Shown here piece after piece: positions 15,343-19,660 of a DNA stretch of 19,660 nucleotides. This DNA comes from Candidatus Mediterraneibacter stercorigallinarum (lineage in GTDB: Bacteria; Bacillota; Clostridia; Lachnospirales; Lachnospiraceae), in assembly GCA_019116185.1 (NCBI GenBank), contig DXCD01000074.1, positions 1 to 19,660 of the forward strand. The letters are read 5' to 3'. The notes beneath the pieces were generated by a model. It did not search any database. It had not been told where the DNA came from and worked only from the letters and a program-made list of their open reading frames with translations. Both the position numbers and the translations under genes were made by a program. Numbering within the stretch: the stretch's first letter is position 1; each line of letters begins with the position of its first letter.

Positions 15343-16613
15343 GCGATTACAAAATAGAGACAAAATGCATACAGTCAGGATATGAACCGGGAAACGGGGA
15401 TCCGAGGATCGTACCCATTTATCAGAGTACCACATTCCGCTATACGAGCAGCGAGCAGATGGGCAGACTGTTTGACCTGGAAGAATCCGGGTATTTCTAT
15501 ACCCGTCTCCAGAATCCGACCAACGATGCGGTAGCTGCAAAAATATGTGATCTGGAAGGCGGTGTGGCTGCAATGCTTACCTCCTCGGGTCAGGCTGCTA
15601 ATTTCTATGCGGTTATGAATATTGCCCAGGCAGGAGATCATATTGTGTGCGCGTCCGCACTTTACGGAGGTACTTATAACCTTTATGCACATACGATCCG
15701 CAAGATGGGAGTAGAGGCTACTTTTGTCGATCCGGACTGTACGGAAGAGGAGCTGGAAGCGGCATTCCGCGATAATACCAAAGCAGTGTTCGGAGAGTCG
15801 ATCGCGAATCCGGCGCTTGTTGTCCTTGATTTTGAGAAGTTTGCCGCGGCAGCGCACAGGCACGGTGTTCCGTTTATCGTGGACAATACATTTGCCACAC
15901 CTGTCAACTGCCGTCCCTTTGAATGGGGAGCGGATATTGTTACACACTCAACGACCAAGTACATGGACGGTCATGCAGCCTGTGTTGGCGGCGCGATTGT
16001 GGACAGCGGCAATTTCGACTGGATGGCTCATGCCGATAAATTCCCGGGGCTGACAAAGCCGGATGAGACTTATCACGGCATTGTATATGCTGAAAAATTC
16101 GGGAAAGGCGCGTATATTACAAAGGCAACAGCTCAGCTTATGAGAGATCTGGGCTCGATCCAGTCGCCGCAGAATGCGTTCCTTCTGAATATCGGACTTG
16201 AAACACTTCATCTGAGGGTGCCGAGACACTGCGAGAATGCTGTAAAGGTGGCACAGTATCTTAAGAACCACGAGAAGGTGGCATGGGTGAACTGCCCGTC
16301 CCTTCCGGGTGATAAATATTATAACCTTGCGCAGAAATATATGCCTAACGGCACGTGTGGAGTCATTACCTTTGGACTCAAGGGCGGAAGAGAAGCAGCG
16401 GTAGAGATGATGGATAAGCTGAAACTGGTTGCGATCGTTACGCACGTGGCAGATGCAAGAAGCTGCGTTCTTCATCCGGCAAGCCATACACACCGCCAGA
16501 TGAACGATCAGGAGCTGATGGAGGCAGGGGTACAGCCGGATCTGATCCGATTCAGCGTGGGAATCGAAAATGCAGAAGATATCATAGCAGATGTGGAGCA
16601 GGCATTGAGGTAA
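15339..16613 (+). CDS. O-acetylhomoserine sulfhydrylase / Cys-Met metabolism PLP enzyme (MetY type)
   Basis: The 424-residue protein is a fold-type I PLP enzyme of the cystathionine gamma-synthase superfamily. ETKCIQSGYEPGNGDPRIVPIYQSTTF opens the protein, YTRLQNPTNDAVAAKICDLEGG and SSGQAANFYAVMNI follow, and PLP is bound by Lys207 in HSTTKYMDGHA. VDNTFATP and the C-terminal SCVLHPASHTHRQMND and LIRFSVGIENAEDI are typical. Length and the SSGQAA motif favour O-acetylhomoserine aminocarboxypropyltransferase over methionine gamma-lyase, but the latter activity cannot be excluded. It would make homocysteine or methionine precursors from sulfide or methanethiol. The ATG overlaps the preceding stop (ATGA) and GGAAGGAGA lies just upstream; a longer open frame from 15261 has no such site. 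Its TAA is part of the next inverted-repeat element. Confidence 0.9.
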   Translation: MSDYKIETKCIQSGYEPGNGDPRIVPIYQSTTFRYTSSEQMGRLFDLEESGYFYTRLQNPTNDAVAAKICDLEGGVAAMLTSSGQAANFYAVMNIAQAGDHIVCASALYGGTYNLYAHTIRKMGVEATFVDPDCTEEELEAAFRDNTKAVFGESIANPALVVLDFEKFAAAAHRHGVPFIVDNTFATPVNCRPFEWGADIVTHSTTKYMDGHAACVGGAIVDSGNFDWMAHADKFPGLTKPDETYHGIVYAEKFGKGAYITKATAQLMRDLGSIQSPQNAFLLNIGLETLHLRVPRHCENAVKVAQYLKNHEKVAWVNCPSLPGDKYYNLAQKYMPNGTCGVITFGLKGGREAAVEMMDKLKLVAIVTHVADARSCVLHPASHTHRQMNDQELMEAGVQPDLIRFSVGIENAEDIIADVEQALR

Positions 16614-17053
16614 ATCTGGATTTGCCGGGGAGCCTGGGAGTGAGTAAAGCGGACGACATCCCGGCGAATGCAGGATAAAGCTACCCTTCGTCCCTTTTTG
16701 AAATCCTGTATTTGGCTGTGCAGACTTCTGATCGGATGAACGTAGAAAAACGCGGACTTGTTTGAAGTGCCTTTCGCGGCGGGCGGGGATGTGGCGGCGG
16801 TGACTTGGAGTAATCTGCTGGGAAGTCTTAACGGCAGGGAGTTTGGCGTTAATTGAAGAGAGGATGACTGAGGCGAAGCCGAATCATCCTCCCTTCAATT
16901 GTTTTTAGCCGTGCTTCCTGCCGTTTAGCACTTCCCCAGATTACGGAACCGGAACCTGAGCCATATCCCCGCCCGCCGCGAATACGTCTTAAAATACTCC
17001 GCGGTTTTCGGACGTCTTATCGACCACACGTCCTCACACACAAATCCAGATTT
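16612..17053. repeat. Long inverted-repeat element, copy 2 (442 bp, composite)
   Basis: The ends AAATCTGGATTT (16612-16623) and AAATCCAGATTT (17042-17053) are identical to those of copy 1 and, with one base either side, form 13-nt inverted repeats TAAATCTGGATTT/AAATCCAGATTTA. The part 16701-17053 aligns with copy 1, including the GC-rich 21-bp stem (16775-16795 with 16960-16980). Two things are extra. A left unit (16612-16700) ends at a degenerate copy of the terminal sequence, AAATCCTGTATTTGGC at 16701. A nested hairpin in the apical loop pairs 16851-16867 with 16884-16900 at 16 of 17 positions, and TAACGGCAGGGA there pairs with TTCCTGCCGTTTA. No coding sequence is evident. It accounts for nearly all of the 526-bp gap between the MetY and MATE genes. 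Confidence 0.9.
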
Positions 17054-17059
17054 AGATTT

Positions 17060-17088
17060 CTGACATTTTTTGAGAATAGTGCTATAAT
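17060..17088 (+). promoter_or_regulatory. Promoter of the MATE transporter gene
   Basis: CTGACA (17060-17065) and TATAAT (17083-17088) have 17 bases between them. The -35 element begins seven bases after the end of the inverted-repeat element. Confidence 0.7.
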
Positions 17089-17139
17089 GGATTACAGCAG
17101 TGTTGACGGATGCTGTATTTTTTGAGAGGACAAGGGAAA

Positions 17140-18525
17140 ATGACGACGGATATGACAGAGGGGAAGATCATCCCTCAGCTTACGGGCTTTACGATTCCGC
17201 TTATATTGGGTAATCTGTTCCAGCTGACTTATAATGCGGCGGATTCTGTGATCGTAGGAAAATTTGTAGGGGATGACGCGCTGGCGGCAGTGGGGACTGC
17301 GGGACCGATCATGAATATGGTGATCTTGTTTATCAGCGGTATGTGCATGGGCGCGGGTATTCTGATGAGCACACAGTACGGGGCAAAGAAATACGCGCAG
17401 CTGGAGTGCCAGATCAGTACGGCAATGATCGGCGGGCTGGCTTTTTCTGCGGCAGTTACGGTCCTGCTGCTGATTTTTGCCCATCCGCTTCTTGTCCTTC
17501 TGCAGGTGCCGCAGGATATTATAGGGACTGCGGCTGTGTATCTGAGAATTATTTTCAGCGGGCTGACCTTTACCTTTATATATAATTTCTTTTCCAATAC
17601 GCTCAGAGCCCTGGGGGACAGCAGGGCGCCTCTGATTTTTCTTATTATCAGCGCAGTCCTAAATGTGGTTCTGGACCTGTTTTTCGTTCTTGTTCTTAAG
17701 TGGGGCGTGCCCGGAAGTGCGCTGGCGACTGTGCTCAGCGAAGCGCTCTGCTGTCTGTTCTGCCTTGGTTATATCAAGAAGAAGGTGCCCTTGCTCTGCC
17801 TCGGGGAAAAGTGGAAAGTATTCGACAGGGCGGTGCTGGGGCGTACATTTTCATATGGCATCACGAGCGCGCTCCAGCAGATGTGCGTGCAGCTCGGCAA
17901 GATCTGTGTACAGACTATCGTGAATGTGCAGGGCGTGGCTTTTATCGCGGCGTTTACCGCGATCAACCGGGTAGATGATTTCGCCATGACACCCCAGCAG
18001 AATATTGCCCATGCTTCCACTACGTTTATGGCACAGAACCGGGGCGCCGGGAAGAACCGCAGGATGAAACAGGGCTTTTACTGTACCATCCTGCTGGAGA
18101 CGATATACACGGCTGCAGTGCTGGCGCTTGTGTTCGGATTTTCCCGGCAGATCATGGAGCTGTTTGTGGGAAATGATTCAGAAGAGGTCGTGACCCTGGG
18201 GATATCCTACCTGGAATTGATCGCGTTTATGTATGTGATGCCCGCGGCGACAAATATTATCCAGGGATTTTTCCGCGGACTGGGGGATCTGAAAGTTACA
18301 TTGATCAGTACAATACTGAATATGTCGGCCAGGTTTTTTTCCGCATGGATCATGATCCATATCATGCACGGCGGTTTTGACCGGCTTGCCTGGGCGAATT
18401 TTTTCGGGTGGATCGCTATGCTGGCGTTCCAGATCCCTATGATAACACATCGGTGGAAAAAGATTTTCGTCAGGAAGAAGAAACGAAGTGGAGATACGGA
18501 TCCGAATACATATCCGGCCGGATAA
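17140..18525 (+). CDS. MATE family multidrug/sodium efflux transporter
   Basis: The 461-residue protein is strongly hydrophobic with about 12 membrane segments, the number usual for MATE carriers. The opening PQLTGFTIPLILGNLFQLTYNAADSVIVGKFVGDDALAAVGTA is a family hallmark, and the second half repeats the plan with IAAFTAINRVDDFAMTPQQN. These carriers exchange Na+ or H+ for cationic or other small molecules; the substrate here cannot be read. ATG 17140 was preferred because GAGAGGACAAGGG lies just upstream; an ATG at 17110 in the same frame sits only about 15 nt from the predicted transcription start. No terminator is clear at its end; the next promoter begins within 20 bases. Confidence 0.93.
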   Translation: MTTDMTEGKIIPQLTGFTIPLILGNLFQLTYNAADSVIVGKFVGDDALAAVGTAGPIMNMVILFISGMCMGAGILMSTQYGAKKYAQLECQISTAMIGGLAFSAAVTVLLLIFAHPLLVLLQVPQDIIGTAAVYLRIIFSGLTFTFIYNFFSNTLRALGDSRAPLIFLIISAVLNVVLDLFFVLVLKWGVPGSALATVLSEALCCLFCLGYIKKKVPLLCLGEKWKVFDRAVLGRTFSYGITSALQQMCVQLGKICVQTIVNVQGVAFIAAFTAINRVDDFAMTPQQNIAHASTTFMAQNRGAGKNRRMKQGFYCTILLETIYTAAVLALVFGFSRQIMELFVGNDSEEVVTLGISYLELIAFMYVMPAATNIIQGFFRGLGDLKVTLISTILNMSARFFSAWIMIHIMHGGFDRLAWANFFGWIAMLAFQIPMITHRWKKIFVRKKKRSGDTDPNTYPAG

Positions 18526-18543
18526 AGGGAATGAAATTACAGC

Positions 18544-18572
18544 TTGACATGGAAAATTACTGATAGTATGAT
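18544..18572 (+). promoter_or_regulatory. Promoter of the microcompartment locus
   Basis: TTGACA (18544-18549) and TATGAT (18567-18572) are spaced by 17 bases. The leader of about 60 nt is AT-rich and shows no paired hairpins of the kind bound by EutV-type antiterminators. A five-codon frame, ATG 18603 to TGA 18620, lies in the leader behind AAAAGGG; I do not claim it is translated. TGAGGA (18625-18630) is the ribosome binding site for the first gene. Confidence 0.75.
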
Positions 18573-18637
18573 TTTTAGGGGATGTAAATTAAAAAGGGAA
18601 ATTATGCAAATATATTTCTGAAAGTGAGGAACCGATA

Positions 18638-19003
18638 ATGGCAAATGATCATGGAGAACAGATTAGAATCGTACAGGAGACCGTGGCGGGAAAGGAGATC
18701 ACCTTTGCGCATGTGATGGGCGGTCCGGCTCCGATCATATACCAGAAGCTCGGGCTGAATCCCCAGCTTGATTATGGTTCATCAGCAATCGGCATTATGA
18801 ATATGACCCCTCCGGAATCAGCAGTGATCGCGTCCGATATCGCAGTCAAGAGCGGAAATGTATATCTTGGATTTGCCGACCGTTTTACAGGAACGCTGAT
18901 CATTACCGGAGAGATCTCAGACGTGACGTCAGCTCTCACAGAGATCGTAGACTATTTCCGTGATACTCTGGGATATGTAGTGTGCAAGATTACAAAGAGA
19001 TAG
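18638..19003 (+). CDS. Circularly permuted BMC shell protein (PduU/EutS family), first copy
   Basis: The 121-residue protein forms hexamers in the shell of a bacterial microcompartment. IRIVQETVAGKEITFAHVMG, then SSAIGIMNMTPPESAVIASDIAVKSGNVYLGFADRFTGTLIITGEISDV, and an end TLGYVVCKITKR are the pattern of the permuted BMC-H proteins PduU and EutS. KSGxVxxGFxDRFTG is closer to PduU as I remember it. It is the first gene of the locus, behind its own promoter, and is followed after 11 bases by a second protein of the same family. Which metabolic pathway the shell encloses lies outside the window. Confidence 0.92.
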   Translation: MANDHGEQIRIVQETVAGKEITFAHVMGGPAPIIYQKLGLNPQLDYGSSAIGIMNMTPPESAVIASDIAVKSGNVYLGFADRFTGTLIITGEISDVTSALTEIVDYFRDTLGYVVCKITKR

Positions 19004-19014
19004 GAAGTGCGGCT

Positions 19015-19443
19015 ATGGCTCGAATGACGAAAGAGGAACTGCTGGAAAAGCTGTTCCACGATGACTATGAACACCTGAAAGGGAAAAAACTCCGCATGAC
19101 CCGGGTGAGAGTGCCCGGGAAGGAAGTCTGCCTTGCACATATAATAACGCCATCCGATACCCGGATCTATCAGAATCTTGCCCTGCACATCGGCGTCCAT
19201 GAAGGGGAAGACCACACAGGAGAATCGATCGGCATGATCCGTTTTACTCCGTGGGAGGCTGTGGTAGTCGCGGCAGATGTGGCGGTGAAAAGCGCGCATG
19301 TACAGATCGGGTTCATGGACCGTTTCTGCGGGTCCCTGATCATTACGGGAGGACTTGCCGAAGTACAGACCGCTGTGGAAGAGGTCGTCCGCTTTTTCGG
19401 AGAGACATTGGGATTCCCCACATGTAAGATCCATAAAAGCTGA
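19015..19443 (+). CDS. Circularly permuted BMC shell protein (EutS/PduU family), second copy with N-terminal extension
   Basis: The 142-residue protein shares the core of its neighbour: VPGKEVCLAHIITP, SIGMIRFTPWEAVVVAADVAVKSAHVQIGFMDRFCGSLIITGGLAEV and GFPTCKIHKS. HVQIGFxDRFxGSL is closer to EutS. It has about 25 extra N-terminal residues (MARMTKEELLEKLFHDDYEH), probably a helix, which the family normally lacks; such a tail could cap the pore side of the hexamer or bind cargo, but that is inference. ATG 19015 was chosen because TAGGAAG precedes it; a longer frame from 18982 would overlap the first gene. The two genes probably arose by duplication and then diverged. Confidence 0.9.
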   Translation: MARMTKEELLEKLFHDDYEHLKGKKLRMTRVRVPGKEVCLAHIITPSDTRIYQNLALHIGVHEGEDHTGESIGMIRFTPWEAVVVAADVAVKSAHVQIGFMDRFCGSLIITGGLAEVQTAVEEVVRFFGETLGFPTCKIHKS

Positions 19444-19466
19444 GAAAATGCAGGTTAGGTGATGAA

Positions 19467-19660
19467 ATGAAAAAAATATTTCTAATGGGGAGGAGCGAAG
19501 CCGGGAAGACGTCCCTGACACAGGCGCTTAAGGGCGAGGAGCTCCATTACATAAAGACCCAGTATACAAATACAGCGGACGATACCATTGATTCGCCGGG
19601 CGAGTATGCCGAATCCAAACGGTTCAGCGTTGGTCTCGCCTGCTTTTCTTTTGAGGCGGA
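19467..19660 (+). CDS. PduV/EutP family P-loop protein, 5' part only
   Basis: The first 64 codons are present; the gene runs off the right edge. MKKIFLMGRSEAGKTSLTQA has the P-loop GRSEAGKTS at 8-16. ELHYIKTQYT and the Walker B/G3-like IDSPGEYAES follow, as in PduV and EutP, small GTPase-like proteins encoded with microcompartment genes and implicated in compartment positioning. The GKTSLTQ..GE.LHY.KTQ string is closer to PduV than to EutP as I recall them. It starts 23 bases after the second shell gene, so the three are one operon. Confidence 0.88.
   Translation, partial: MKKIFLMGRSEAGKTSLTQALKGEELHYIKTQYTNTADDTIDSPGEYAESKRFSVGLACFSFEA

Noticed and set aside
18603..18620. Five-codon leader peptide (MQIYF) before the microcompartment genes
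   Set aside because: It is too short to support from one sequence, and no attenuator hairpins accompany it.
18982..19014. Earlier start for the second shell protein
   Set aside because: It would overlap the end of the first shell gene; ATG 19015 has its own ribosome binding site.
1..19660. CRISPR array, tRNA or rRNA genes, insertion sequence with transposase
   Set aside because: I looked for regular direct repeats, cloverleaf sequences and transposase-like proteins and found none.

Overview
The window looks like chromosomal DNA of a Gram-positive anaerobe of the Clostridia, most likely family Lachnospiraceae. The pointers are moderate GC, AGGAGG-type ribosome binding sites, TTGACA/TATAAT promoters, a T-box leader before leuS, an ECF sigma factor paired with a DUF4179 protein, a DUF2935/multicopper oxidase pair, Rex, and the start of a PduU/PduV-type microcompartment locus. 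The family assignment is inference; no rRNA or other taxonomic marker is present.

Layout. Positions 1-484 hold no convincing gene but two long imperfect hairpins (7-137 and 273-451). From 2114 down to 485 on the minus strand lie an ECF sigma factor and its overlapping DUF4179 membrane partner, behind a promoter of ECF type. From 4344 down to 2264 on the minus strand lie an intact DUF2935 gene and a broken multicopper oxidase (in-frame TAA, one-base deletion, missing C-terminal part). A consensus promoter and a T-box leader then drive leuS (4906-7338, plus). An ABC-F ATPase (9571-7601, minus) converges on leuS. The divergent gap before rex contains a 22-bp perfect inverted repeat between the two opposing promoters.

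From 9848 to 16613 everything is on the plus strand: rex, nnr (NAD(P)HX repair), alr (alanine racemase), a MazF-type toxin without a visible antitoxin, yebC, a CFI-box protein, and a MetY-type sulfhydrylase translationally coupled to it. A MATE transporter (17140-18525) follows. The right edge enters a bacterial microcompartment locus: two tandem circularly permuted shell proteins and the start of a PduV/EutP GTPase, behind a strong promoter.

The most unusual content is a two-copy family of long inverted-repeat elements (7339-7602 and 16612-17053). Both are bounded by AAATCTGGATTT/AAATCCAGATTT. They share a GC-rich stem with a T:A to G:C compensatory change between copies, and they sit immediately after stop codons; two of the three adjacent genes take their TAA from the element-end sequence. 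The larger copy carries an extra 89-bp left unit and a nested hairpin. They could be structured RNAs or double terminators, or MITE-like elements. Together with the palindromes at 7-137, 273-451 and 9638-9722, the window is rich in long intergenic hairpins that ordinary gene annotation does not explain.
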